A stretch of 64,000 bases of DNA, taken from the NCBI RefSeq assembly GCF_001650635.1, contig NZ_LWQU01000141.1:1-64000 (forward strand), written 5' to 3'. Below, in pieces: positions 52,537 to 61,641 of the stretch (positions are counted from its first letter, which is position 1; each line of letters begins with the position of its first letter). This stretch comes from Magnetospirillum moscoviense (GTDB taxonomy: Bacteria > Pseudomonadota > Alphaproteobacteria > Rhodospirillales > Magnetospirillaceae). The notes under the pieces are model-generated. The model was not told the DNA's origin. It did no database searches and worked only from the letters and a program-made list of their open reading frames with translations. The position numbers and the translations under genes are program-made.

Positions 52537-53031
52537 ATGTCGAGCATGTCTTTCGCCGAAGGTGACTACGTGGTGTACCCGACCCATGGAGTGGGTCAGG
52601 TGGTGGCCATCGAGAACCAGGAGATCGGGGGCCTGAAACTCCAACTGTTCGTCATCACCTTCGATCGCGACCGCATGACGCTGCGGGTGCCGGTGGCCAA
52701 GGCCACCAAGTCGGGCCTGCGCAAGCTGTCGTCGCGGACCATCATGGACACCGCCCTGACCACTCTGAAGGGCCGCGCCAAGGTCAAGCGCACCATGTGG
52801 AGCCGTCGCGCCCAGGAATACGAGGCCAAGATCAATTCCGGCGATCCCGTTTCCATCGCCGAAGTGGTCCGCGACCTTTACCGCAACGCCAATCAGCCCG
52901 ATCAGTCCTATAGCGAACGCCAGATCTATGAAGCCGCGCTCGAGCGTCTGGCCTCGGAACTGGCCGCCGTCGAGCGGATCGAGCCGGAAGCCGCCGCCGC
53001 CAAGCTGGAGCAGCTGTTGCAAGCGGCCTAA
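52537..53031 (+). CDS. CarD family transcriptional regulator
   Basis: A 164-residue RNA-polymerase-binding protein. The Tudor-like RNAP-interaction domain is FAEGDYVVYPTHGVGQVVAIENQEI near 6-30 and LKLQLFVITFDRDRMTLRVPVAKA. The helical DNA-facing domain follows from 70 (RAKVKRTMWSRRAQEYEAKI; QSYSERQIYEAALERLASEL). It stabilises open complexes, notably at rRNA promoters. GAGG precedes ATG 52537. Confidence 0.94.
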   Translation: MSSMSFAEGDYVVYPTHGVGQVVAIENQEIGGLKLQLFVITFDRDRMTLRVPVAKATKSGLRKLSSRTIMDTALTTLKGRAKVKRTMWSRRAQEYEAKINSGDPVSIAEVVRDLYRNANQPDQSYSERQIYEAALERLASELAAVERIEPEAAAAKLEQLLQAA

Positions 53032-53126
53032 TGTGCCGACACGATTGACGGATTCTTCCGTCGCTGTACGATGGACCGGCGGCTGGGGTGCCCCTGCCGC
53101 CGGTTTGCTTTTGTGGGGCAGGGCCT

Positions 53127-53927
53127 TTGTCCGATAACAATGTCTTCGCCAGCTTGCGCGGTTCCGGCCGGGTGTGGGCGGTTGCCGCCATTCACGGCGA
53201 GTTGCAGCGGCTGCAATCCCTGCATCGCCGCCTGGCCGACGACATGGCCGCCGGCGATCAGATCGTCTATCTCGGCGATTATCTGGGCTATGGCCCGGCC
53301 GTGCGCGACACCATCGATGAATTGCTGCTGTTCCGCCGCGCCTTCCTGGCCCGTCCCGGCGTCGAGGTCGATGACATCGTCTATCTGCGCGGCGCCCAGG
53401 AGGAGATGTGGCAGAAGCTGCTGCAATTGCAGTTCGCGCCGGCGCCGCAAGACGTCCTGAAATGGATGATCGAGCATGGGTTGGAGCCGACGCTCGCCTG
53501 CTATGGCGGTTCGGTCGAGGAAGGCTTCGCCAACGCCCGCGAGGGCGTTCTGGCCTTGACCCGCTGGACCGGCCAGTTGCGTCAGAACATGCGGACCCAT
53601 GACGGCCACACCACGCTGATGAGCGTGCTGCGCCACGCCGCCTACACTGACGATAACGGCCTGCTGTTCGTCCATGCCGGCATTGATCCCTCGCGTCCGC
53701 TGTCGGCCCAGATGGATGCCTTCTGGTGGGGCTCGACCGCCTTCGAGATGATGGAAGCGCCTTACGGTTCCTATCGTTTGGTGGTGCGCGGATCCGACCG
53801 CCGTCGCGGCGGCGTCCGCGTCGGGGCCTTTTCCGCCACCCTGGATGCCGGCTGCGGCTTCGGCGGCCCGCTGACGGCGGCCTGTTTCGGGCCGGGCGGC
53901 CAGCTGCTTCATCTGCTGGAAGCGTGA
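53127..53927 (+). CDS. Catalytically degenerate metallophosphoesterase-like protein
   Basis: A 266-residue protein of Ser/Thr phosphatase fold with broken motifs. GDxHG is A20-A-I-H-G24 (Asp lost, His kept). GDxxDRG is GDYLGYG at 50-56 (second Asp and Arg lost). GNHE is GAQE at 89-92 (Asn and His lost). LLFVHAGIDP survives near 182. So metal binding is doubtful; a binding or regulatory role is more likely (inference). TTG 53127 with GGGGCAGGG is preferred over GTG 53088. Follows carD. Confidence 0.75.
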   Translation: MSDNNVFASLRGSGRVWAVAAIHGELQRLQSLHRRLADDMAAGDQIVYLGDYLGYGPAVRDTIDELLLFRRAFLARPGVEVDDIVYLRGAQEEMWQKLLQLQFAPAPQDVLKWMIEHGLEPTLACYGGSVEEGFANAREGVLALTRWTGQLRQNMRTHDGHTTLMSVLRHAAYTDDNGLLFVHAGIDPSRPLSAQMDAFWWGSTAFEMMEAPYGSYRLVVRGSDRRRGGVRVGAFSATLDAGCGFGGPLTAACFGPGGQLLHLLEA

Positions 53928-53939
53928 CGCGCCTCAATG

Positions 53940-53974
53940 AAAAAACCCCGGAAGCGGCGCTTCCGGGGTTTTTT
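53940..53974. terminator. Very strong bidirectional terminator
   Basis: Sixteen-base perfect arms 53940-53955 and 53959-53974 around GGC, with A6 and T6 ends. Shared by the convergent phosphatase-like and OmpA-like genes. Confidence 0.95.
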
Positions 53975-53988
53975 GTAAGCGAAACGTC

Positions 53989-55089
53989 TTAGCGGACGAA
54001 AACCTGGACCTCGCCGGTCTGGGTCGAGGCGCTGGCGCTTTGCGACACGCGGATGCGGCTGGCCGGCAGACCCATCTGGGTCAGCGAGCGAACCACCTGC
54101 TCGGCGTTGCGTCGGGCCGAGCTCTGGCCGAGGGCGGCACCGCCCGGGGTCGAGCCGGCCGGCGACACCGCGACGACATCGAAGGACGCGCCGGGGCGGC
54201 GATCCATGGCGCTCTTGACCGCGGTGTAAAGGGCGCTTTCATACGACACGTTGGGCCGGTCGAAGCGGATGGTGACCAGCGGCGCATCCGAGCCGACAGC
54301 GGCACGGGGCGCGGCCATCGGGGCGTCATAGGACATCGGAGCCATGGCGGACGGGCCGCGACCCGACAGAGCCGAGCTGTAAAGCTGGCCGTTCTTGATG
54401 GCCACCGCCAGCATGTTGAGGTTCTGGCGCTCGTTGGCGACATAGGCCTGCTGGCGGTTGATGTCGTCCGACAGTTCGGTCAGCAGACGCTCGACCAGAA
54501 CGACGGTGCGGTTGGTCTCGTCTTCCAGGATGCGCAGCTGGCGATGGTCTTCGTCGACGGCGCCGGACAGCTGGCGGGCGGCCCGCACCGATTCCAGCAG
54601 ATAGGCGGCCAGGGCCGACGAGTTGGTGACCTCATTGGCCAGGCGGGTCATCTTCAGGACGTCTTCGTTGATGCGGTCCAGCTCGCCCTGCGAGGCGTTC
54701 CATTGCTGGTTCAGGATCGGGTTGCCCGGGGTGGTGCCGACCTGCAGGCGCGCGTTGATGGCGGCGATGGTGCCGTGGAAGCGCTGCGAGTCCTGGACGG
54801 TGTCGGTGCGGATGGCCTGCAGCGACTGGTTATGCCGGCTCAGCATGCCTTGCAGCTGGGTCAGGTCGCTCCGCAGTCCGGTGACCTTGTGTCCGACGAA
54901 GGTGCCGGTGGCGACGCCATTGGTGACGCCCGGTGCTTCGAAGCTCGAGGATCCCAGCATCGGCGGGGCGCCCACCTCGGCCTGCGGGGCCGGAGCGCTC
55001 GTCGGGAACAGAGTATCCTCGGCGAACGAACATCCGCCGGCAAGGAGAACCGCGCACAAGGCAGCGGCATGGGTCGTCTTCAGGGCCAT
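53989..55089 (-). CDS. OmpA-like outer-membrane lipoprotein
   Basis: A 366-residue lipoprotein. Signal ending LLAGGC gives Cys20. The middle (about 60-230) is helical and coiled-coil, GLRSDLTQLQGMLSRHNQSL and RTVVLVERLLTELSDDIN. The C-terminal 110 residues are OmpA-like: TIRFDRPNVSYESALYTAV, FDVVAVSPAG, SSARRNAEQVVRSLTQMGLPASRI, lacking the strict NX2LSX2RA spacing but similar. Peptidoglycan binding likely. Monocistronic. Confidence 0.8.
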   Translation of the reverse strand: MALKTTHAAALCAVLLAGGCSFAEDTLFPTSAPAPQAEVGAPPMLGSSSFEAPGVTNGVATGTFVGHKVTGLRSDLTQLQGMLSRHNQSLQAIRTDTVQDSQRFHGTIAAINARLQVGTTPGNPILNQQWNASQGELDRINEDVLKMTRLANEVTNSSALAAYLLESVRAARQLSGAVDEDHRQLRILEDETNRTVVLVERLLTELSDDINRQQAYVANERQNLNMLAVAIKNGQLYSSALSGRGPSAMAPMSYDAPMAAPRAAVGSDAPLVTIRFDRPNVSYESALYTAVKSAMDRRPGASFDVVAVSPAGSTPGGAALGQSSARRNAEQVVRSLTQMGLPASRIRVSQSASASTQTGEVQVFVR

Positions 55090-55360
55090 TTGGACTGCTT
55101 ACCTTTTAGTCGCCAGTTCGGATAAACCCGACGGGTCCACAGACAAGTGTTTGAAATAGGGAAAAGACTTGCCCCCCGCAATCGTCGCGGATTTTACGCA
55201 AACAGCAACGCCCCTACAAGCCGTATTCGTACCACAGACTTGGGTTATGTGCAGTTTTTCGCCCCATATTTGGTGATGCAAAAGGGGGCTTGCATCCCCC
55301 TGGGGCTTTGTGTATGGTCCGCGCCTCTCCAGCCGGCAACGGTTCGGAGGGAAGTGCGAA

Positions 55361-55437
55361 GCGCCCGTAGCTCAATTGGATAGAGCACCAGACTACGAAT
55401 CTGGGGGCTGGAGGTTCGAGTCCTTCCGGGCGCGCCA
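55361..55437 (+). tRNA. tRNA-Arg (ACG)
   Basis: 77 bases with encoded CCA. Acceptor GCGCCCG, D-arm GCTCAATTGGATAGAGC, anticodon loop CTACGAA (anticodon ACG, read as inosine), T-loop TTCGAGT. The gap 55090-55360 before it holds no gene. Confidence 0.95.
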
Positions 55438-55450
55438 TTTCCCAAGATCG

Positions 55451-55475
55451 AAGCCCCGCCTGTCGCGGGGCTTTT
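55451..55475 (+). terminator. Intrinsic terminator after tRNA-Arg
   Basis: AAGCCCCGC (55451-55459) pairs with GCGGGGCTT (55465-55473), then TT. Confidence 0.85.
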
Positions 55476-55515
55476 GTTCTTTTGGGGGTCCTTCAGGCAG
55501 CGCGGGTATCTGGCC

Positions 55516-56238
55516 ATGTTTACGCCGACCGACGATTTCCTGTCCCATGCCTGTGCTGCCGAGTTGGCGGCTTTGGGGCCGAAGCCCTCCGTCGAAGCCG
55601 CTTGCGCTGCCCTGGATCGGGTGTTCGCCCTGGCCGAGCAAAGTTGGCAGGTTCGGCGGACCTGCCTGGATTACATCCGTTCGGCTCCGCCGCCAGCCTG
55701 TAAGGCGGGCTGTGGCTGGTGTTGCCACCAGCAGGTCGGGGTCACGCCGGTCGAGGCGATTCGGGTCGCCTGCTATGTGAAGGACCTTCCCGCCGACCAG
55801 AAGGAACAGATGGCTGCCGCCATTCGCGACGGCAGCCTTACGACCGCCAAGATGAATCCGGCCCAGCGGGTCGCGGCGCGGGTGCCGTGCGTCTTTCTGG
55901 GGGTGGACGGCAATTGTCGGATCTATCCGGTTCGGCCGCTCCGCTGCCGCGGGCTTTATTCGGTGGATGTAGAGTTCTGCATCGCTTCGCTGGAAGACCC
56001 GGCGGGAATGCGGGCGAAGCTGGAAAGCGGGCTGTTGCGGCCGGTCTATCTGTCGCTGCCCGAATTCATCTTCGGATCGGCGCTTTCGGGGGTACTCAAG
56101 GCCTCCGGTCGATTGAAATGGGCGGCGGTTTCCCTGGAACTGACCGCGGCCGTCGCCGCCCTTCTGGCCGATCCTCGTCTGGCGGCACGATGGCTGGCCG
56201 GCGGCCGTCCCGATCGATCGATCCAGTCGCGCGCCTGA
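55516..56238 (+). CDS. YkgJ-type cysteine-cluster protein
   Basis: A 240-residue protein of the zinc- or iron-binding CxxCC family. CKAGCGWCCHQQVGVTPVEA near 61-80 and RVPCVFLGVDGNCRIYPVRPLRCRGLYS near 120-147 supply about eight Cys ligands. Rest is helical. Function unknown; upstream of the ccm operon, perhaps in its transcript. ATG 55516 is set by the conserved start. Confidence 0.88.
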   Translation: MFTPTDDFLSHACAAELAALGPKPSVEAACAALDRVFALAEQSWQVRRTCLDYIRSAPPPACKAGCGWCCHQQVGVTPVEAIRVACYVKDLPADQKEQMAAAIRDGSLTTAKMNPAQRVAARVPCVFLGVDGNCRIYPVRPLRCRGLYSVDVEFCIASLEDPAGMRAKLESGLLRPVYLSLPEFIFGSALSGVLKASGRLKWAAVSLELTAAVAALLADPRLAARWLAGGRPDRSIQSRA

Positions 56239-56348
56239 CCTTCGTCAAACCCATTCTGGCCGGCTCGTGGAATCCTTCGCCCTGTCGCCCGTGCCTTACG
56301 GATTCTTAATATGGATTCCAATGCGCATCGGCGTTAAGAGAATGGACC

Positions 56349-57089
56349 ATGCATCGCTTCGCCAACCCCGCCCGTTTTCTTCGCCTGTCCGCCCTGATCC
56401 AGCCCTGGGCCGCCGCCATCGCCGTGGCCTGCCTGGCTGGCGGGCTTTACTTCGCCCTTTTCGCCTCGCCGGCCGATTACCAGCAGGGCGAGACGGTGCG
56501 CATCATGTATATCCATGTGCCCTCGGCGTGGATGGGGCTGTTCTGCTATACCGCCATGGCGGTGTTTTCGGCCATGGCCTTGATCTGGAAGCATCCGCTG
56601 GCCGATCTGATGGCCCGGGCCTCGGCTCCGGTCGGCGCCGCCTTCACCTTCATCTGCCTGGTCACCGGCGCCCTGTGGGGCAAGCCGATGTGGGGCACCT
56701 GGTGGGTGTGGGATGCGCGCCTCACCAGCATGCTGATCCTGCTGTTCCTTTATCTCGGCTATATGGCCCTGGCCGACGCCTTCGACGATCCCGAGCGCGG
56801 CCAGAAGGCTGCCGCCATCCTGGCCCTTGTCGGCGTCGTCAACGTCCCCATCATCAAGTGGTCGGTGGATTGGTGGAACACCCTGCACCAGCCGGCCAGC
56901 GTGGTGAAGATGGGCGGGCCGTCCATCGATTCCACCATGATGGTGCCGTTGATCCTGATGGCGGTGGGTTTCAAGGCCTATTGGGTGCTGGTGCTGATCT
57001 TGAGGACCCGGGCCGAGATCGCCGCGGCCAAGGTGCGGACCCTGCGCATGGCCCAGATTCATGCCGCCGGCCAGGTGGAGCAAGCGTGA
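56349..57089 (+). CDS. ccmC: Heme exporter permease CcmC
   Basis: A 246-residue membrane protein with six helices. The tryptophan-rich heme-handling loop WGTWWVWDARLTSMLIL near 118 is diagnostic. IHVPSAWMGLFCYT near 55 and IIKWSVDWWNTLHQP near 165 hold the axial His. It passes heme to CcmE. First gene of a run of seven ccm genes; ccmA and ccmB, normally upstream, are absent here. Confidence 0.96.
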   Translation: MHRFANPARFLRLSALIQPWAAAIAVACLAGGLYFALFASPADYQQGETVRIMYIHVPSAWMGLFCYTAMAVFSAMALIWKHPLADLMARASAPVGAAFTFICLVTGALWGKPMWGTWWVWDARLTSMLILLFLYLGYMALADAFDDPERGQKAAAILALVGVVNVPIIKWSVDWWNTLHQPASVVKMGGPSIDSTMMVPLILMAVGFKAYWVLVLILRTRAEIAAAKVRTLRMAQIHAAGQVEQA

Positions 57090-57091
57090 CC

Positions 57092-57310
57092 ATGGAAAGC
57101 CTGTCGTCCTTTTTCGCCATGGGGGGCTATGCCGGCTATGTCTGGCCGTCCTATGGCCTGGCCTTCGTGCTGATGGTGGCCGTGCTGGTGACCTCGGCTC
57201 GCGGCGTCAAGACTGCCGAGCGCGAGCTCGAGCAAATGCAAAGCCTGCGACCGGGCCGGCGCCGCCGCGCCCAGCAAGCCGCATCCGTGACCGAGGTTCC
57301 CGAGACATGA
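57092..57310 (+). CDS. ccmD: Heme exporter protein CcmD
   Basis: A 72-residue small membrane protein with one helix at about 14-34 (YVWPSYGLAFVLMVAVLVTS). Short basic tail. Position between ccmC and ccmE identifies it. GTG 57086 is a possible start; ATG 57092 is used. Confidence 0.88.
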   Translation: MESLSSFFAMGGYAGYVWPSYGLAFVLMVAVLVTSARGVKTAERELEQMQSLRPGRRRRAQQAASVTEVPET

Positions 57311-57759
57311 CCCGTAAGCGTCGTCGCCTGTATTTCGTCGTCCTCGGCCTGCTGGCGGTGGGCACCGCCGCGGCGCTGGTCCTGTCGGCGCTGCGCCAGG
57401 ACATCGTGTTCTTCTTCAGCCCGTCGGAAATCGTCGAGGCCAAGGTGCCGACCGAGGGCCGCCGCATCCGCCTGGGCGGTTTGGTGGAACAAGGCTCGGT
57501 GGTCAAGGACGGCGCCAGCGTCAAATTCCGCGTCACCGACGGCGCCCATGTGGTGCCGGTGGTCTATGCCGGCCTGCTGCCCGATTTGTTCCGCGAGGGC
57601 CAAGGCGTGGTGACCGAGGGCAAGCTGGGCAAGGATGGCGTGTTCCAGGCCGCCGAGGTGCTGGCCAAGCACGACGAGAATTACATGCCGAAGGAAGTCG
57701 CCGATTCCTTGAAGAAGTCCGGCCATTGGCAGGACGAAAAGAAGGTGGACAAGCCATGA
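57307..57759 (+). CDS. ccmE: Cytochrome c-type biogenesis protein CcmE (heme chaperone)
   Basis: A 150-residue membrane-anchored OB-fold heme chaperone. One N-terminal helix (10-28). RIRLGGLVEQGSVVKD near 53 is the barrel. VLAKHDENYMPKEV near 122 contains the covalent heme His and the conserved Tyr. Overlaps ccmD and ccmF by ATGA. Confidence 0.96.
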   Translation: MTRKRRRLYFVVLGLLAVGTAAALVLSALRQDIVFFFSPSEIVEAKVPTEGRRIRLGGLVEQGSVVKDGASVKFRVTDGAHVVPVVYAGLLPDLFREGQGVVTEGKLGKDGVFQAAEVLAKHDENYMPKEVADSLKKSGHWQDEKKVDKP

Positions 57760-59741
57760 TCGCCGAGATCGGCCATTTCGCTCTGATCCTGGCCCTGGCC
57801 GTCGCGCTGATCCAGGCGGTGATCCCGCTGGTGGGCGCCAGCCGCGGCAACGCCACCTGGATGGGGCTGGCAGGTCCCGCCTCGGTGGCGCAGATGCTGC
57901 TGGTCGGCATCGCCTTCGCCGCCCTGACCCATGCCTATATGACTTCGGACTTCTCGGTCCTGAACGTCGCCCAGAACAGCCACACCGACAAGCCTATGCT
58001 TTATAAGGTGACCGGCGTGTGGGGCAACCACGAGGGTTCGCTGTTGCTGTGGATCACCATCCTGGCCCTGTTCGGCCTGGCGGTGACCCTGTTCGGCGCC
58101 AACCTGCCGCCCGGCCTGAAGGCGCGCGCGCTGGCGGTGCAGGCGATGATCACCGTGGGCTTCTTGCTGTTCATCTTGCTGACGTCTAATCCGTTCGAGC
58201 GGCTGGACCCGCCGCCGATGAACGGATCGGGGCTCAATCCCCTGCTGCAGGATCCGGGCCTGGCCTTCCATCCGCCGTTTCTTTATCTGGGTTATGTCGG
58301 CTTCTCGATGGCATTCTCGTTCGCCATCGCCGCCCTGATCGAGGGCAAGGTCGATGCCGCCTGGGCCCGGTGGGTCCGCCCCTGGACCCTGGCCGCCTGG
58401 ATATTCCTGACGCTGGGCATCGCCTTGGGCTCGTGGTGGGCCTATTACGAATTGGGCTGGGGCGGCTGGTGGTACTGGGACCCGGTGGAAAACGCCTCGT
58501 TCATGCCGTGGCTGGCCGGCACCGCTTTGCTGCATTCGGCCGTCGTGGTGGAAAAGCGCGATTCCTTGAAAAGCTGGACCATCCTTTTGGCCATCGTCGC
58601 CTTCGGCCTGTCGCTGCTGGGCACCTTCCTGGTCCGCTCGGGCGTCATCACCTCGGTTCATGCCTTCGCCACCGACCCGGCGCGCGGCGTGTTCATCCTG
58701 GGCCTGCTGATCTTCGCCGTCGGCGGCTCGTTCACTCTTTATGCGGTGCGCGCACCTTCCTTGAAGACCGGCGGCCTGTTCGCCCCGGTCAGCCGCGAGG
58801 GCGCGCTGCTGCTGAACAACGTGCTGATGGCCACCGGCGCCGGTACCGTGCTGCTGGGCACGCTGTATCCGCTGTTCGCCGACGCCTTGGATTTGGGCAA
58901 GGTCTCGGTGGGGCCGCCCTTCTTCAATTCGGTGTTCCTGCCCTTGATGGTGCCGATGGTGCTGGCCATGGCCGCGGGGCCCTTGCTGTCGTGGAAGCGC
59001 GGCGATCTGGCCGGCGTGCTGTCGCGCCTGTCGGTGGCCGCCGTCGCGGCGCTGGCGGTGGCCTTGGCCACCTGGCTGTGGCAGGGCGGCTCGGCCGGGC
59101 CGTGGTGGGCGGCCGGCGGCATGGCCCTGGCGGTGTGGCTGCTGGGCGGCACCATCGTCGAGTGGGCCGAACGCATCCGCCTGTTCCGCGCCCCCTTGGC
59201 CGAATCGCTGGAGCGCATGGGCAAGCTGCCGCGGTCCAGTTGGGGCATGACCATCACCCATTCCGGTCTGGCCCTGCTGATCATCGGCATGACCGCCTCG
59301 TCGGCGTGGAAGCTGGAATCGGTGCAGACCCAGAAGCTGGGCGAGACCATCACCGTCGCCGGCTATGCCTTCACCCTGACCCAGGTCGAGGATATCAACG
59401 GCGCCAATTACCTGGCGACCCAGGGCACCTTCAAGGTGACCAAGGATGGACAGGACTTCGCCATCCTGCAGCCGGAAAAGCGGGTCTATCGCCAACCGCC
59501 GCGCCCGACCACCGAGGCGGCCATCGTCTCGACCATCCTGGGCGACGTCTATGCGGTGATCGGTGATGCGGTTCCCGAAGGCGGCTGGGTGACCCGGCTT
59601 TACTTCAACCCGCTGGTGCCGTGGATGTGGGCCGGCTGCCTGGTCATGGTGCTGGGCGGCCTGATGTCGCTGTCCGACCGTCGTCACCGGATCGGCGCGC
59701 CGACCCGGGCGCGCGCCGCCGTGCAAGCGGCCAAGGCCTAG
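57756..59741 (+). CDS. ccmF: Cytochrome c heme lyase subunit CcmF
   Basis: A 661-residue protein with about 15 helices. LYKVTGVWGNHEGSLLLWITIL near 78, the WWD motif GWGGWWYWDPVENASFMPWL near 238-257 and HFAFHPPFLYLG-like LAFHPPFLYLGYVGFS near 170 are characteristic. It ligates heme to apocytochrome together with CcmH and CcmI. ATG 57756 overlaps ccmE. Confidence 0.97.
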   Translation: MIAEIGHFALILALAVALIQAVIPLVGASRGNATWMGLAGPASVAQMLLVGIAFAALTHAYMTSDFSVLNVAQNSHTDKPMLYKVTGVWGNHEGSLLLWITILALFGLAVTLFGANLPPGLKARALAVQAMITVGFLLFILLTSNPFERLDPPPMNGSGLNPLLQDPGLAFHPPFLYLGYVGFSMAFSFAIAALIEGKVDAAWARWVRPWTLAAWIFLTLGIALGSWWAYYELGWGGWWYWDPVENASFMPWLAGTALLHSAVVVEKRDSLKSWTILLAIVAFGLSLLGTFLVRSGVITSVHAFATDPARGVFILGLLIFAVGGSFTLYAVRAPSLKTGGLFAPVSREGALLLNNVLMATGAGTVLLGTLYPLFADALDLGKVSVGPPFFNSVFLPLMVPMVLAMAAGPLLSWKRGDLAGVLSRLSVAAVAALAVALATWLWQGGSAGPWWAAGGMALAVWLLGGTIVEWAERIRLFRAPLAESLERMGKLPRSSWGMTITHSGLALLIIGMTASSAWKLESVQTQKLGETITVAGYAFTLTQVEDINGANYLATQGTFKVTKDGQDFAILQPEKRVYRQPPRPTTEAAIVSTILGDVYAVIGDAVPEGGWVTRLYFNPLVPWMWAGCLVMVLGGLMSLSDRRHRIGAPTRARAAVQAAKA

Positions 59742-59750
59742 GGGGGATCG

Positions 59751-60290
59751 ATGCGCCGTGTTCTTTATCTGCTGCCGGTGCTGGTGTTCGCCGGGCTGGC
59801 CCTGTTCTTCCTGAAGGGGCTGACGCTCAATCCGCGTGAGCTGCCGTCGATGCTGATCGACCGCCCGGTGCCCGAGATGAACCTGCCGCCGCTGCCCGGG
59901 CGCGGTGCCGATACCGGGCTGGCCAGCGCCGATCTGAAGGGAAGGGTGTCGCTGGTCAACATCTACGGCTCGTGGTGCATCGCCTGCATCCAGGAACATC
60001 CCTATCTGCAAAAGATCAAGGAGCTGGGGGTGGTGCCGATCCACGGCATCGACTGGCGCGACGATCCGGTCGAGGGCGCCAAGTGGCTGAAGAAGCACGG
60101 CGATCCCTATGCCCGGGTGGGCTCGGACCCGGCGCCCGGGCGCACCGCCATCGATTTCGGCGTCACCGGCGCCCCCGAGACCTTCGTCGTCGATAAGAAC
60201 GGCATCATCCGCTACAAGCATATCGGCCCGGTCGACATGCGGGTGTGGGACAAGACCTTGCTGCCGATCATCCGGGAGCTGAACAAATGA
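59751..60290 (+). CDS. ccmG: Thiol:disulfide protein CcmG/DsbE
   Basis: A 179-residue membrane-anchored thioredoxin. One helix at 5-22. YGSWCIACIQEHPYLQKI near 74 has the CIAC site, and GAPETFVVDKNGIIRYKHIGPV near 144 the cis-Pro region. Keeps apocytochrome Cys reduced; electrons may come from a DsbD/ScsB-type protein such as the one at 17877. Overlaps ccmH. Confidence 0.95.
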   Translation: MRRVLYLLPVLVFAGLALFFLKGLTLNPRELPSMLIDRPVPEMNLPPLPGRGADTGLASADLKGRVSLVNIYGSWCIACIQEHPYLQKIKELGVVPIHGIDWRDDPVEGAKWLKKHGDPYARVGSDPAPGRTAIDFGVTGAPETFVVDKNGIIRYKHIGPVDMRVWDKTLLPIIRELNK

Positions 60291-60754
60291 TCCGTCTGGC
60301 CGTGCTTTTGTCGGTCTTGTGGCTGGCCGCCCCGGCGCTCGCCGCCGACCCGTCCGAGATGTTGAAGGACCCGGCGCTGGAAAAGCGTGCCCACACCCTG
60401 GGCAAGGAATTGCGCTGCCTGGTCTGCCAAAGCGAATCCATCGAGGATTCCAACGCCGACCTGGCCAAGGATCTGCGCATTATCGTGCGCGAGCAGATCG
60501 GCAAGGGCGCCAGCGACGAGCAGGTCAAGAAGTTCGTGGTCGACCGCTATGGCGATTACGTTCTGCTGAACCCGCCCTTCAAGGGGGCGACCCTGGTGCT
60601 GTGGCTGGGGCCGTTCGGCCTGTTGGCGGTATCGTTGGTGGCGGCCTGGGCGTTCTTTCGCCGTCGCGCCAAGGGCCAGGCGCCGGCCGGATCGGCCCCC
60701 CTGTCCGATGCCGAGAAGCGTCGCCTGGAAGCCCTGTTGAAGGACGGCAAATGA
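60287..60754 (+). CDS. ccmH: Cytochrome c maturation protein CcmH
   Basis: A 155-residue protein. Signal peptide to AALA (about 19). KELRCLVCQSESIEDSNADLAKDLR near 40 contains the LRCxxCQ motif. GKGASDEQVKKFVVDRYGDYVLLNPP near 72, then a membrane helix at 104-124. No TPR part, which is the separate ccmI next. Confidence 0.95.
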   Translation: MIRLAVLLSVLWLAAPALAADPSEMLKDPALEKRAHTLGKELRCLVCQSESIEDSNADLAKDLRIIVREQIGKGASDEQVKKFVVDRYGDYVLLNPPFKGATLVLWLGPFGLLAVSLVAAWAFFRRRAKGQAPAGSAPLSDAEKRRLEALLKDGK

Positions 60755-61581
60755 TCTGGCTGGTTTTCGCTGCGTTGGTTCTGGCCACCCTGGCTATCTT
60801 GCTGGTGCCGCTGCTGCGGCCCAAGGCGGCCGGGCCGGATCGGGCCGAATACGACCTGACCGTCTATAAGGACCAGTTGGCCGAGATCGAGCGCGAGCTG
60901 GAACGCGGCACCTTGAAGCCCGACCAGGCCGAGGCGGCCAGGACCGAGATCAGCCGCCGCATCCTGGGTGCCGCCGAGCAGCGCGGCAAGTCGGTGACCA
61001 AGGCCGGTCGGCCGCTGGGGCTGATCATCGGCCTGGCGCTGGCGGTGCCGATGATCGGGGCGGGCTTCTATGTGACGCTGGGCTCGCCCGATTTGCCCGA
61101 TCGCCCGTTCGCGGGCCGCGCCGCCCAGGTGCGCCAGGCCCAGGACCAGACCGAGATGATCCGCGGCATGGTCGCCCAACTGACCGCCAAGCTGGAAAAG
61201 AACCCGTCCGACGGCAAGGGCTGGAACATGCTGGGTCGCTCGCTTCGGGTGATGGGCCAGGCCGACGATGCCGCCGAGGCCTATCGCAAGGCGGTCAAGC
61301 TGCTGCCCGGCGATAGCCAGGTGCGGATGGAATTCGCCGCCCTGCTGCTGGATCAGGTGCCGCAAGGCTCGGCCCTGCCGGCCGAGTTGGTTGGCCTGAT
61401 GCGCCAGGTCGCGGCCATCGATCCCACCAATGTCGACGCCCTTTACTTCCTGGGCATCGCCGCCGCGCAAGCCGGCGACAAGGCCAAGGCCAAGGATTTG
61501 TGGCGAAAGGCCGCCGCCCTGCTGCCCGAGGGCAGCCAGGATCGCCAAGATATCCTCAAGCAGGTCGAGACACTGGAATAG
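60751..61581 (+). CDS. ccmI: Cytochrome c maturation chaperone CcmI
   Basis: A 276-residue protein. Membrane helices lie at 2-20 and about 92-112. VYKDQLAEIERELERGTLKPDQAEAARTEISRRIL near 35 is the linker. TPR repeats cover about 150-270 (GWNMLGRSLRVMGQADDAAEAYRKAVKLLPGD; ALYFLGIAAAQAGDKAKAKDLWRKA). It holds apocytochrome c tails. Last ccm gene here; 60 bases before pgi. Confidence 0.94.
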   Translation: MIWLVFAALVLATLAILLVPLLRPKAAGPDRAEYDLTVYKDQLAEIERELERGTLKPDQAEAARTEISRRILGAAEQRGKSVTKAGRPLGLIIGLALAVPMIGAGFYVTLGSPDLPDRPFAGRAAQVRQAQDQTEMIRGMVAQLTAKLEKNPSDGKGWNMLGRSLRVMGQADDAAEAYRKAVKLLPGDSQVRMEFAALLLDQVPQGSALPAELVGLMRQVAAIDPTNVDALYFLGIAAAQAGDKAKAKDLWRKAAALLPEGSQDRQDILKQVETLE

Positions 61582-61641
61582 GGCTGCGCTAGAATCCCCC
61601 GAAGAATGGTCTTCGTCGCAAACGAAGCAGGGGGAACAGCG

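Noticed and set aside
57681-60221. 846-codon open frame on the minus strand opposite the ccm genes
   Set aside because: His/Gln/Gly-rich antisense frame caused by high GC; the + strand holds clear ccmE, ccmF and ccmG.
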